Source: Virgibacillus_O xinjiangensis
GTDB lineage: Bacteria > Bacillota > Bacilli > Bacillales > Amphibacillaceae
Reading direction: 5' to 3'
Length of the DNA stretch: 64,000 nucleotides
Assembly (NCBI RefSeq): GCF_042643145.1
Contig: NZ_JBHRSA010000056.1
Span: 7,219-71,218 of the forward strand
This document shows positions 7,725 to 16,373 of the stretch, piece by piece (the first letter of the stretch is position 1; each line of letters begins with the position of its first letter). The notes below the pieces were generated by a model. That model did not search any database. It was not told the origin of the DNA and saw only the letters and a list, made by a program, of their open reading frames with translations. A program made the position numbers and the translations under genes.

Positions 7725-7949
7725 ATGCAATTTGATCAAAAGCTAAAAAGTCTTTTGGACGAAGCGAGCTTATATGGCTTGATGGCTAAAAGGTATGAAT
7801 ACAGCGATCCACAACGACATATGTATTTTTACCAAAAACATTTTCAAGCAGTAATGAAATTGGAACAGCATTATATGATGATGGAAAGTCATAACAACAG
7901 TAGTCATAATCATAGCCATCATCAAGCCGGCAACTTTCCGATGTATTAG
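7725..7949 (+). CDS. Small His-rich protein, 74 aa
   Basis: 74 residues starting MQFDQKLKSLLDEASLYGLM. An Asp/Tyr/Met-rich helical body is followed by a His/Asn/Ser-rich tail (SHNNSSHNHSHH). The ATG at 7725 is weakly supported (acgggggtttttt). The composition resembles small spore-coat-associated or metal-binding proteins of bacilli, but no family is recognised. Confidence 0.5.
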   Translation: MQFDQKLKSLLDEASLYGLMAKRYEYSDPQRHMYFYQKHFQAVMKLEQHYMMMESHNNSSHNHSHHQAGNFPMY

Positions 7950-8265
7950 CATACAATAATAGGTTCAAACATAAGAGCCTTTTCCTTATTCCTCTCCTTG
8001 AATAAGAAGCTAAGGATGTTTTTAAACGATGTTATTAATCATGATAAGATCATAACTGAAATATATGTACTGCGGGACACAATCTTAGTATATCTTTAGT
8101 TGATTAGGGAAGAATTCTATTGCTGGCTCTTAATACTCCCTTATTAGCCCCTTCACGTTGAAGGGGCTTACTTTATGACTATAAATTTGAAGGAAAATGA
8201 GTTTTACTATAATTCTAGTTACAAGCCCGGTTAATACATTCTACACCCAAAATACCACACGGATA
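7950..8265. other. Gene-free spacer with a perfect hairpin
   Basis: No supported gene. A perfect 10-bp hairpin (agccccttca cgt tgaaggggct, 8146-8168) followed by tactttatg may end transcription from the left. It marks the junction between cargo 2 and the ICE recombination genes on its right. Confidence 0.5.
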
Positions 8266-8979
8266 TCATCCAGGCGGTATTACTATCATATTTTCTAAAA
8301 TACAGTGACCAGCAAACGGGCAGTGACCACACTGGCGTGATGGCTTTGTCGGGAATAGCCTATCTGTTCCTTTCGGCATAATTTCCAGCAGCTCCAACCT
8401 TTCATTGATTTCATCTGCTGTATCCAATGCCCACCTTCTTGCTTCTTCCATTTCTTCCTTACTGAATATCTTTCCCTTTTCTTTTCTAAAACGTAAGAAG
8501 TACAGGATTCCCTCTACTCTATCTATGTCTATTTCTTGGCTGATGGCCCAAGCATATAAAGCCAGCTGCTTATTATCCTTTACTCCGTAAATTGATCTGT
8601 TCGTCTTCCAGTCTGTAATCGCTCCATCAGGTGACACCAGATCAATATAGCCCTGGATTTCCGGTGCGTTATGTCTCTCCGATAGAGGGAGTTTAAAATA
8701 CACCTCCGTTTTTCCCATATTAGGCCTAACGGGTGCGCGTTCCACCAAGTTTGAAATCTCCTGATGCATCAGTTCTTCATGGAACCCCGCCGCTGCATAT
8801 CCATTCATAACGGCCTCTTCATGGCTGAATCCATTGATTATATCGTCGATGGACTGGTGAACCGCCTTTCCAAGAGCCAACGGCTTTGTTACAGGCTCTT
8901 CTTTTCCTAAGATATACTTGTTATAGAACCGGTAAGGACACTGTCTGTATAGATTCAAGCGTGAGAATGAAAATATCAA
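8266..8979 (-). CDS. PD-(D/E)XK nuclease with Cas4/AddB-like cysteines
   Basis: 237-residue RecB/Cas4-type nuclease. Near the N-terminus CPYRFYNKYILG and GKAVHQSIDD supply the first cysteine and the His motif. The core YIDLVSPDGAITDWKTNRS gives the catalytic Asp and the (D/E)-x-Lys. The C-terminus has CGHCPFAGHC, so four cysteines could hold a 4Fe-4S cluster as in AddB and Cas4. Start is set at TTG 8979 because of the ribosome site gaagaggtgat; the in-frame ATG 8 codons upstream lies in a terminator's T-run. It groups with RecT, SSB and primase, suggesting 5' end processing in recombination. No cas genes or CRISPR array are near, so not adaptation. Confidence 0.85.
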   Translation of the reverse strand: MIFSFSRLNLYRQCPYRFYNKYILGKEEPVTKPLALGKAVHQSIDDIINGFSHEEAVMNGYAAAGFHEELMHQEISNLVERAPVRPNMGKTEVYFKLPLSERHNAPEIQGYIDLVSPDGAITDWKTNRSIYGVKDNKQLALYAWAISQEIDIDRVEGILYFLRFRKEKGKIFSKEEMEEARRWALDTADEINERLELLEIMPKGTDRLFPTKPSRQCGHCPFAGHCILENMIVIPPG

Positions 8980-9002
8980 AATATCACCTCTTCGTGAAAA
9001 CA

Positions 9003-9042
9003 TAAAAAAGAGGAAACCGGGATTAACGCCAGATTCCTCTCC
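9003..9042 (-). terminator. Intrinsic terminator directly before the nuclease gene
   Basis: Minus-strand stem gaggaatctgg / ccggtttcctc (one mismatch) followed by TTTTTTATG. It ends about 25 nt before the TTG start of the nuclease gene, so expression requires readthrough. Confidence 0.75.
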
Positions 9043-9128
9043 ATAACTAATAAAGTGTTTATTATTACATTCGCTTAAAACGCCTTCTGTTAATTAATAT
9101 TCTAAATCTTCTTCTTTTACAGGGACAG

Positions 9129-9368
9129 TCACCATACTTCCTTACCTTCAGGCTTTCCCCAATCCACTTCTTCATGCTTATTATCTTCCGTGATCTGGGA
9201 ACATAACTCTTCTAAACTCGGCTTCCGATCAACCGGCTTTAGGACCATGTTATTTCCTTGCACCGTCAGTTCCAATTCAGATCCCTTATCTATTCCCAGC
9301 TGTTTTGCAATACTTTGTGGGATAGGAATGCCCAAACTGTTTCTCCATTTCTTTACCTTGATTATCAC
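9129..9368 (-). CDS. mazE: MazE-like AbrB-fold antitoxin, apparently without MazF
   Basis: 79 residues: IIKVKKWRNSLGIPIPQSIA is the swapped-hairpin AbrB/MazE DNA-binding motif, followed by an acidic C-terminal toxin-binding tail. Start at GTG 9368 is favoured by the site aaaagggtgacc and by the family's usual 75-85 residue length. A mazF gene would be expected to overlap the stop. Instead a coupled ATG at 9135 opens only 13 codons (MVTVPVKEEDLEY) with no MazF similarity. Either an orphan transcription regulator or a TA pair that has lost its toxin. Confidence 0.75.
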   Translation of the reverse strand: MIIKVKKWRNSLGIPIPQSIAKQLGIDKGSELELTVQGNNMVLKPVDRKPSLEELCSQITEDNKHEEVDWGKPEGKEVW

Positions 9369-9478
9369 TATGGTCACCCTTTTTCCAAATTGTCTATGCA
9401 TTATAGCTTCATCCTTCACTTCTGTACCTACCAGTATATACATTTTAAGAGTGGGGATGCATTAGGATAACCCAACCT

Positions 9479-9904
9479 CTAAAATGGCAAATCGTCATCA
9501 TTTATTTTCACAGGTACACCCTGACTCTGATATGGATTACTCTGTGAACGATCCTGGTTATTTTTTTGATTCCCCTGTCCATTCTGGTTACGGGTGTCAA
9601 GAAACTCCACGTGATCGGCAACCACTTCAGTAATGAATACCGTCTTTCCGTCCTGCCCTTCAAAAGAACGGGTCTGGATACGGCCCGTCACCCCTACTTG
9701 AGAACCTTTCCTGCAATACTGTGCCGTGTTCTCCGCGGGTTTCCTCCATACCTGACAGCGAATGAAATCTGCGTCCTGACTGCCTTGATTATTCTTGAAC
9801 GGACGGTTCACCGCGAGCGTGAACGTTGCCACGGCATTTCCTTTTTGGGTATATTTCATTTCCACATCTTTTGTCATACGACCAATCAATTGTACGTTAT
9901 TCAT
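9479..9904 (-). CDS. ssb: Single-stranded DNA-binding protein
   Basis: 141-residue SSB: an OB fold (MNNVQLIGRMTKDVEMKYTQ to about residue 105), a Gln/Asn-rich linker and the acidic tip DDDLPF that docks partner proteins. Start at 9904 follows gaagggaag; 43 further upstream codons in the open frame lack a site. It lies behind the RecT and primase genes, a common ICE replication/recombination set that would coat transferred single strands. Host SSB is expected elsewhere. Confidence 0.93.
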   Translation of the reverse strand: MNNVQLIGRMTKDVEMKYTQKGNAVATFTLAVNRPFKNNQGSQDADFIRCQVWRKPAENTAQYCRKGSQVGVTGRIQTRSFEGQDGKTVFITEVVADHVEFLDTRNQNGQGNQKNNQDRSQSNPYQSQGVPVKINDDDLPF

Positions 9905-9962
9905 TTCATAAAACTTCCCTTCGATTTGATTTTTGTTTTTAACCTTGGTAGACTGAACCAAG

Positions 9963-10730
9963 TTAAATGACTTTTTGTGTGACACGTTTCTCTTTCGAAA
10001 CGTGTCTTTTTTTAGTTTCCATGTGGGCTGCATAGTGGATGAACATGATGTTCAGAAGCAATGTCTCCAGTTCGAAGTCCATGGTTTTCAAACAGACCCT
10101 CCATGCACTCCTCCCCAGTTCCGTTCCTTCTCTCGCCCAATCCGCTGCAGCTTCCCACGGTTTCAAAATTTCATCTTGGATCCGTGTGTACATATTCGGG
10201 ATATAAGACTTCCAACAGCTTTGTATCAACCATACCAATAACTCCTCTTGGCGCTTCTCCTGATTTTCCAGATGAGCGATGCAGATGAACAGGGCATAAT
10301 GCACCACCAGTTCATCGTGCACATATCGCTTCCAATCTTTGATGACTTCCTCCCGTTTCTGCAAGAAGTCTTGGAATGATTTTCTCTTGTATTCCTTCCA
10401 ACCGATTCGATCCAGTTGATAAGGATTCAGCAAGCAGGCCGGATGCAGCTTTCTCTTCTTTTTACCAAAGTACTTTTCCTTCACTTCGTTGTAAGACTTG
10501 CCGCTGAGTTGCATTTCAAAGTCGAGCACTCCACCGGAAGCCTTACAGTACCAGCACTTATAGACGTTATCGACCGTGTTCAAGGAAAGATAGTATTTCT
10601 TCGGCTTGTTGGCATCCTCCTCGCAAAACGGACATTTGCACCGAGTTTCCTTCTGGCCGTAACTCCTGGTTTCGAAACGTATTCCATACTTTTGAGCAAC
10701 ATCCAGAATGCTAGGCAACACGACGATCAC
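9963..10730 (-). CDS. CHC2 zinc-finger primase-like protein (no Toprim domain)
   Basis: 255 residues. The first 90 form a DnaG-type CHC2 zinc-binding domain: CKCPFC near 32 and CWYCKASGG near 58, with the YYLSLNT and GGVLDFEMQL framework. No Toprim/RNAP catalytic core follows; the remaining 160 residues are helical and unrecognised. Such primase zinc-domain proteins occur on plasmids and ICEs. It may recognise template or load a primase rather than make primers. ATGA overlap with recT implies coupling. Confidence 0.8.
   Translation of the reverse strand: MIVVLPSILDVAQKYGIRFETRSYGQKETRCKCPFCEEDANKPKKYYLSLNTVDNVYKCWYCKASGGVLDFEMQLSGKSYNEVKEKYFGKKKRKLHPACLLNPYQLDRIGWKEYKRKSFQDFLQKREEVIKDWKRYVHDELVVHYALFICIAHLENQEKRQEELLVWLIQSCWKSYIPNMYTRIQDEILKPWEAAADWAREGTELGRSAWRVCLKTMDFELETLLLNIMFIHYAAHMETKKRHVSKEKRVTQKVI
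9981..10013 (+). terminator. Plus-strand terminator inside the minus-strand operon
   Basis: Perfect 10-bp stem gacacgtttc / gaaacgtgtc with a 6-nt loop and seven T on the plus strand. It lies within the last codons of the primase-like gene, opposite to the operon's direction, so it would stop antisense transcription. Confidence 0.75.
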
Positions 10731-12016
10731 CCCGCTTTTTCGGCTGGCTGAACAACATCAACCAGAAAAAGGAATCCATTTTCTTTTTTCAAGATGAGAC
10801 TGGCGTCAGCTCCTTGTTCCAACCTCTCTGCCTTTTGAACAGCTACATTTCCACGCGCAAGGATCAGTTGATTTTTGCCATCAATAACGCCGGCGATCTT
10901 CGCGAATTTCTCCGATGCCTTTTCACCGATTATGACGTTTTGGATGAAGACGTCATAAGCATTACCGGATTCTCTCTGAGCTGAGGGCTCCTGTCGTTCG
11001 CTCTCAGATTCTTGAGCAGTCTCTTCTGGCTGGTCTGATGGCTGACCGGTTTGGCTCACCTCTGCGTTTTCACCGTCGTTTTCTTGATTTGGAGTTGTTT
11101 CGGCATAATTTTGAAGGAAATAGAAACTGTTTTCCTCGTAGAGTTCCAACTCTAAAATTTCTCCTTCAGTTACCTGTTTTAAGGATTCTATTAATCGTTC
11201 ATCCTTCACCAATACCTGAAATTCCTTCTCTGATTCTTTGCTTTGAACTGCCAGCAACCCGTATTTCTTCTCCGAGGAGGTCGTCTTGATATCAAACGAT
11301 TTCACTGCCACCTCATGAGTGAGTGTTTTTTCATCCGGTTGGGTCGCTTCCTGTTGATCTTCTTTAACAGGTTGCGGGCTTACGGACGCCTGCTGGTTCT
11401 GTGATGTTTGTTCTGCGCCCTCTGTCGGCATGTCTTCATCCAGCCCGATTTCCTCCTGCGTATGAAGTCCTCCCAGTGGGAATTGCCGACGCAACACAAA
11501 AGTTTCTGCTATCTTGACAATCATGGCGCTCGGTAAGGTATCCCACACATTTGGATTGCCATACCGGGAATTCTGCCTTCCACTGTTGGCTTGGAAGTAC
11601 TCCTCGAAATCGACAAAAACTGCGACTGGATGATGGGTCTTATGCTGCATGATGGCATATGCGCCTAGAATCTTCCCCCGTTTGGTGCCGAATTGGTGCC
11701 TGACCGTCCCCTCAGAAGGCAAGAATTCGAAATGGTCGCCTTCTTTCACAACGTTGGCGTTAGGAGGTCCGACATACCCCGGCTGGCGAGTGGCTACACG
11801 AAGGAGCCCGTCCCTTGTGGTGATGAACTGGGTCTTGGCTCCACGTTTGGTTTCATAGCGCTGGAAGACGATATCCCCCAGCAGAGGATTCAGCCCGAAG
11901 TTCTCACAGACTTCGAGGAAATGTTCGGCTTCTTCCTGTGTGCCATTGGCTGGTTTGATAAACCGATTCCAAATCAGCGACTTTTCATTGTTAGTGAATT
12001 GAATAGCTTTTCCCAT
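10727..12016 (-). CDS. recT: RecT-family single-strand annealing protein with long C-terminal extension
   Basis: 429 residues. The first 210 form the RecT/Bet annealing core (GLNPLLGDIVFQRYETK, FITTRDGLLRVATRQPGYVG, MIVKIAETFVLRRQF). After a Gln/Glu-rich linker come two similar strand-rich modules (about 235-310 and 350-425) not found in ordinary RecT of about 270-300 residues; they could be OB-like. Start at 12016 follows aaggagtggg; an upstream GTG lies in that site. First gene of the unit recT-primase-ssb-mazE-nuclease, behind tandem terminators and the conserved leader motif. Confidence 0.85.
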   Translation of the reverse strand: MGKAIQFTNNEKSLIWNRFIKPANGTQEEAEHFLEVCENFGLNPLLGDIVFQRYETKRGAKTQFITTRDGLLRVATRQPGYVGPPNANVVKEGDHFEFLPSEGTVRHQFGTKRGKILGAYAIMQHKTHHPVAVFVDFEEYFQANSGRQNSRYGNPNVWDTLPSAMIVKIAETFVLRRQFPLGGLHTQEEIGLDEDMPTEGAEQTSQNQQASVSPQPVKEDQQEATQPDEKTLTHEVAVKSFDIKTTSSEKKYGLLAVQSKESEKEFQVLVKDERLIESLKQVTEGEILELELYEENSFYFLQNYAETTPNQENDGENAEVSQTGQPSDQPEETAQESESERQEPSAQRESGNAYDVFIQNVIIGEKASEKFAKIAGVIDGKNQLILARGNVAVQKAERLEQGADASLILKKENGFLFLVDVVQPAEKAG

Positions 12017-12116
12017 GATTTCACCCACTCCTTCATAAAATTTTGTGTGATATGGCTACAGACAAAAACTCGGTCAGGTCATACCATCACTCCCTTCATT
12101 GAGGTTTTTATATACA

Positions 12117-12198
12117 TAAAAAAAAGCCAGTTGACCCCATAGGTATGGGATAAACTGGCTTTTATAAGCAATAAAAAGCGTATTGCGAGAGCAATACA
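12117..12198 (-). terminator. Tandem intrinsic terminators in the recT leader
   Basis: First (minus direction) gtattgc / gcaatac with loop tctc and a T-run (12172-12198). Then a long stem aagccagttnaNcc-type hairpin (12124-12162) and seven T. Both precede recT. The second is nearly identical to the hairpin at 23246-23290. Confidence 0.8.
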
Positions 12199-12291
12199 CT
12201 ACATTTTTTAATATCTTGAGTTTCTATCGCTCACTTTACTAATAAATTAAACCTTCCTAGAGGTAGAAATTCATCGGATGGTAAGAAACAT

Positions 12292-12330
12292 TTTATGTCG
12301 ACTCTGCCTCAAAATTGAGGATATGACGAC
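12292..12330 (-). ncRNA. Conserved structured leader motif, copy A
   Basis: Minus-strand RNA gtcgtcata, 6-bp stem (cctcaa / ttgagg), then cagagtcgacataaa. Compared with copy B at 2843-2880, flanks are conserved and the stem covaries. It lies about 40 nt downstream of the promoter at 12374-12402 and upstream of two terminators, where a cis antitermination element would be expected. Confidence 0.55.
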
Positions 12331-12373
12331 TTTCATCATTCAGATGACTAGCATACATAGTTTATATACAATT

Positions 12374-12402
12374 AAAATAACAGAGAATTGTTAATACGTC
12401 AA
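12374..12402 (-). promoter_or_regulatory. Probable SigA promoter for the recT unit
   Basis: Minus strand TTGACG (12397-12402), 17-bp spacer, TATTTT (12374-12379). Transcription would begin near 12367, giving a leader of about 350 nt with the conserved motif and tandem terminators before recT. Confidence 0.6.
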
Positions 12403-12412
12403 TTTGTATCCT

Positions 12413-13627
12413 TTATAATAGGGCTATCTGTCTATCCGTATTAAGATGCTGAGAGGTTTCAACCGGAAGAGTTAAGCTCAAGTTGGATATCTTTAGATAG
12501 TGTTGAATAGCAAGTGCACAAGCACCCATTACGCAGGCGTTATTATCAAAATTCGATATAACTACTTCACATTTTCCACCTACTGCAGTAATCAGTTTGC
12601 TTCTAATCTTTTTTATAATAAAGCGATTAGATTTAATTAGCTGACTATCTAATACAATAGTTTCAGGATTACATAGTCTAATAAGATTAACAAGACCAAT
12701 AGAGAGATTGTCTATAAATTGTTCCATTAAATTACAAACAATAGCATTTTGTTCTGAAATGCCTTTTTGTACATCTTCATAAGTTATATCATTATTATTC
12801 ATCTTCATTGATAACTGTTCAAAAAAACTTAACTCTGAAACATATAGTTCCCAACAACCTAAGTTCCCACACTGGCAGGGATAACCATCTGGATATATAA
12901 TCATATGACCTACTTCTCCAGCATTACCATTATAGCCTTTATAAAATTTACCATCAATTAAGAGGCCAGCGCCAACACCAGAAGATAAATTAACAGCTAA
13001 TAAATTATTTGATTTGTGGTATTGGTAGACCTTCTCCGCATATGAGGATAAGTTATTATTATTCTCAATGGATATAGGTATGCTTAAATTCTTCTCTAAA
13101 TCTCCTTTTAAGTTTTTATGTCGCCATTGAAATTCTGGAACAAATAGAACACTTTCGTCTTTATTAACAGGTCCATGAACACCTAACATTACACTAACAA
13201 TTCCATAAGTACTTGTTGAATAGTAATCCATAAATCGTTGAATGTGTTTAGCCAACAATTGAATAATGTATTCATAGGAATGGGTGGCTATATTAACCTT
13301 AACACTCTGAACTGGCCACCCCTGTAAATCCGATATGTTGTATTGGATTAGATTATAGTCAAGATCGATTCCTAACACATATCCAGAATTACGGTTTATT
13401 GAAAGCATTATAGGTTTCCTGCCGATAGTATGATGTTCTCCCTGTGGCTGTGTCTCAATAATTAAATCTTCTTTTAACAGATTTGCCACCTGGCTAGAAA
13501 CTGTTGATTTATTAAGCCCAGTGTTTTTTGATAAACTAGCTCTTGATATAGTTCCATGTTCTATTATTTCTTTAATAATTATGCTTCTGTTTATCTGTTT
13601 TATATAACCTCCATCACCTTTATGCAT
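12413..13627 (-). CDS. ROK family transcriptional regulator (NagC/XylR type)
   Basis: 404 residues. A winged-helix domain (about 12-70, RASLSKNTGLNKSTVSSQVANLL) is followed by a ROK sugar-kinase-like fold with the zinc site CQCGNLGCWE near 262. Start at 13627 follows gggagggtggac. ROK repressors sense sugars or sugar acids through the kinase-like domain. It is the last gene of the hydroxy-acid cargo, and base composition is markedly AT-rich compared with the ICE backbone. It probably co-regulates this cargo with the GntR protein at the other end; a chromosomal target is also possible. Confidence 0.85.
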   Translation of the reverse strand: MHKGDGGYIKQINRSIIIKEIIEHGTISRASLSKNTGLNKSTVSSQVANLLKEDLIIETQPQGEHHTIGRKPIMLSINRNSGYVLGIDLDYNLIQYNISDLQGWPVQSVKVNIATHSYEYIIQLLAKHIQRFMDYYSTSTYGIVSVMLGVHGPVNKDESVLFVPEFQWRHKNLKGDLEKNLSIPISIENNNNLSSYAEKVYQYHKSNNLLAVNLSSGVGAGLLIDGKFYKGYNGNAGEVGHMIIYPDGYPCQCGNLGCWELYVSELSFFEQLSMKMNNNDITYEDVQKGISEQNAIVCNLMEQFIDNLSIGLVNLIRLCNPETIVLDSQLIKSNRFIIKKIRSKLITAVGGKCEVVISNFDNNACVMGACALAIQHYLKISNLSLTLPVETSQHLNTDRQIALL

Positions 13628-13756
13628 GTCCACCCTCCCAAGTATTTTTAAAAATATAGACATAGGAAACGACTAAGTATCCTCAAGAGGTCTCACAGAA
13701 ATACAATTTCCAAAGAGACGTAGTTATAACACAAGAGCCCTCACTTCGAATCTAAA

Positions 13757-14962
13757 CTATCGTACTGCATAAGCAGATCTATTTGTGATTTTACTAACAA
13801 CTTCCTTTCCTATTTCTAGAGAAGCTGTTGCTGCTGGAGAAGGTGCATTACAGACATGTAGACTATTTTTTCCTTGAATAATGTGAAAATCATCGACAAG
13901 CGATCCCTCGCTGTCTAATGCTTGTGCCCGGACACCAGTGGGTCCTGTTTCCAAATCATCTTCTTCAATTGAAGGAAGTAAATACTGTAAACTTTCTACA
14001 AATTTCTTCTTACTTAAAGATCTGGTCATTTCTCCTAAACCCTCTTTCATATATTTACTTGCTAGATTCCAGAAGCCTCTATAACTCAGGACTTCAGTCA
14101 AATCTTTAAAGTTTATATCAGTTTTTTTATAACCTTCTCTTTTAAAGCTTAATACTGCATTTGGTCCTGCCTCAACGTCTCCGTTAATCATCCTTGTAAA
14201 ATGAGCTCCTAAAAAGGGGAATTCTGGATTAGGCACAGGGTAAATTAAATTATTTACAATTCCTTTTTTATCTTCTTTCAGCTTATAGTATTCACCCCGG
14301 AAGGGTACAATTTTCATATCAGTGTAATAACCCGAAAGCCTAGCAATTCGGTCACTTTGGAGTCCTGCACAGTTAATTAAAAATTTAGTTTTATAAGTGT
14401 GTTTATCTGTTTCTATAGTAACTTCCTCTGAAAATTCATTTATCAATTGAACCTGTTCTGATAGGTTTATCTCCCCTCCATGTTCATTAATGATTTCAGC
14501 AAACTTACTTGAAACTAGTTTATAATCAACAATGCCTGCTTCCGGTACATATATGGCCTCTACCCCATTTACATATGGCTCAATTTCTAACAACTCTTCT
14601 TGATCAATTTTTTTTAAAGAAAGACCATTATGCTGTCCTCTTTGGTATAAGTTTTCTAGGAGTGGTTTTTCTCTTTCATTTGTGGCAACAATTACTTTTC
14701 CACATATTTCATGATTAATTTCATGCTTTTGGCAGAATTCTACCATTGATTCGTTACCTTTTTTGGCAAATCGAGCTTTTAAACTCCCAGGTTTATAATA
14801 AACTCCCGAATGTATAACACCACTATTGTGACCCGTTTGGTGTACGGATAGATTTTTTTCCTTTTCAAGAATAAGTATTTTACTATCCGGGTATTTTTCA
14901 GTTAAAGCTTTCCCCACTGACAAACCTACAATTCCTCCGCCAATAATTGTAAAATCATACAT
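13757..14962 (-). CDS. lhgO: LhgO-like FAD-dependent L-2-hydroxyacid oxidase
   Basis: 401 residues. It opens with the FAD Rossmann motif DFTIIGGGIVGLSVGKAL and has HQTGHNSGVIHSGVYY (about 43-58), characteristic of L-2-hydroxyglutarate dehydrogenase/oxidase (LhgO). The DAO fold continues to GPTGVRAQA and a C-terminal FAD segment. The family oxidises L-2-hydroxyglutarate to 2-oxoglutarate, passing electrons to the membrane quinone pool or oxygen. Here it sits with a LarA-type racemase and a D-2-hydroxyacid dehydrogenase, so the real substrate may be another L-2-hydroxy acid. Ribosome site aggaggtac precedes ATG. Confidence 0.85.
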   Translation of the reverse strand: MYDFTIIGGGIVGLSVGKALTEKYPDSKILILEKEKNLSVHQTGHNSGVIHSGVYYKPGSLKARFAKKGNESMVEFCQKHEINHEICGKVIVATNEREKPLLENLYQRGQHNGLSLKKIDQEELLEIEPYVNGVEAIYVPEAGIVDYKLVSSKFAEIINEHGGEINLSEQVQLINEFSEEVTIETDKHTYKTKFLINCAGLQSDRIARLSGYYTDMKIVPFRGEYYKLKEDKKGIVNNLIYPVPNPEFPFLGAHFTRMINGDVEAGPNAVLSFKREGYKKTDINFKDLTEVLSYRGFWNLASKYMKEGLGEMTRSLSKKKFVESLQYLLPSIEEDDLETGPTGVRAQALDSEGSLVDDFHIIQGKNSLHVCNAPSPAATASLEIGKEVVSKITNRSAYAVR

Positions 14963-15029
14963 ATAAGTACCTCCTAGTTTTGAAACATTTCTACCTTTTA
15001 CATCGTCAGCCTTAATGTGTGCTAATGAT

Positions 15030-16298
15030 TTAATGGTTAATTATATTTGCATTTGATAGTCTATACTTTAGTTCATTATTAACATAGTCCAACTCTATCT
15101 CTTTCACTATTTCATAATCTGCATTTTTATTATTTAATTTATCTATAACAACTTGAGAAACAAATATATTAGTTAAATCAAGCGTATTAGCTATTTGAAT
15201 TAAGCTAACTTTATTTATTTCTATTCCAGGACCCAAACTTTTTAAAGCTGATTCAATTGTTTCTTGTTCCCCTTCATATGTGAGTGGAATCATTGCCCTC
15301 TGTAAATAAGTACTAGTAACAGCATTCATATAGGTGGATTTCCTGTCAATTTTTTTTACCAATTTTTCTGTAGTGAAATCAGCCAAACCTATTCCCTGGG
15401 CATTACCATGGGACTTCTCAGCTAAGTCAAGAACAGCAATCTTTTTAATATTTGGAACCTTAGGTTCAGGGACCCCTTCTATTCTCCAACGACCAATTAT
15501 ATTGGGATCCATCCCAGTTCCGCTATAACATTTACCCATTTCTTCAACTATCAGTAAATCAATATCTTCTATAGGAAGTGCTGGCATTAATTCTTTTGAT
15601 TTCTTCAGTAATTTGGTTTCTTCTTCATGCCAATTCTCGGGGTCAACCCCTTTAATAATCGAAGTTTGTTCATAGCCGTTCTCTACAATGGCAAGACCTA
15701 TGCAAATTTTAGAATGTTTAAGTGCATAATTTGATACCTGGAGAATATTATGCTCCATTTTATCGGCGCCCTGTGAATGGACGAAACTGGCTCCCTTTTG
15801 TTTACCAAGACCAATTGTAATCATTTTACTCAAACCACTTTCTACTTTTCCTTTAAATGCAGTATGTACCTTGATACGATTGACCACAATAATACCATCT
15901 GCTTGAGCAGCATATTTGTCTATATAAACCGGTAAACCGTCTCCGGTAGTGCCGAGTTTCATTACGTCCATTGAGGAATAAATAGGTGCCCCAACAGATT
16001 CTTCGGTAATCCCGATGTGCTGAAGAACTTCTAACTGTCCTTCTTTTGTTGCCCCCCCGTGACTTCCCATTGCCGGTATAATAAAAGGCTTCAGTTCTTT
16101 TTCTTTCAAGTAAGTAATTGTTTCTCTTAGAATCTTCACGATGTTTTCTATACCTCTACTACCAGCAGTTACAGCTACCTTTGACCCTTTCTCAAGTTGT
16201 TTTATACTCTCACTATTTTGCAGTTCTTCTCTAACACTTTTTTTAATATTAGTTATTTCTTCCCCACTAAATTTTTGTCTAATTTGATATAATTTCAT
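15030..16298 (-). CDS. LarA-family nickel-pincer racemase/epimerase homologue
   Basis: 422 residues, a LarA superfamily (DUF2088) protein. GSHGGATKEGQ (His80) and RIKVHTAFKGKVESGLSKM (His145 with nearby lysines) match the regions that hold the catalytic histidines and the nickel-pincer nucleotide. LarA enzymes racemise or epimerise 2-hydroxy acids (lactate, malate, 2-hydroxyglutarate, gluconate) by hydride transfer. The cofactor genes larB, larC and larE are not in this window, so they must be elsewhere in the host or the protein works without them. 75 nt behind the dehydrogenase gene and before the lhgO-like gene, so probably one metabolic unit. Substrate not predictable. Confidence 0.8.
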   Translation of the reverse strand: MKLYQIRQKFSGEEITNIKKSVREELQNSESIKQLEKGSKVAVTAGSRGIENIVKILRETITYLKEKELKPFIIPAMGSHGGATKEGQLEVLQHIGITEESVGAPIYSSMDVMKLGTTGDGLPVYIDKYAAQADGIIVVNRIKVHTAFKGKVESGLSKMITIGLGKQKGASFVHSQGADKMEHNILQVSNYALKHSKICIGLAIVENGYEQTSIIKGVDPENWHEEETKLLKKSKELMPALPIEDIDLLIVEEMGKCYSGTGMDPNIIGRWRIEGVPEPKVPNIKKIAVLDLAEKSHGNAQGIGLADFTTEKLVKKIDRKSTYMNAVTSTYLQRAMIPLTYEGEQETIESALKSLGPGIEINKVSLIQIANTLDLTNIFVSQVVIDKLNNKNADYEIVKEIELDYVNNELKYRLSNANIINH

Positions 16299-16373
16299 AC
16301 TCCTTACTCATCCCTTTTATTGTTTTGAAGTGTGAACCCACCTTCTAGAAGATCCGTACATCTACACAACAAG

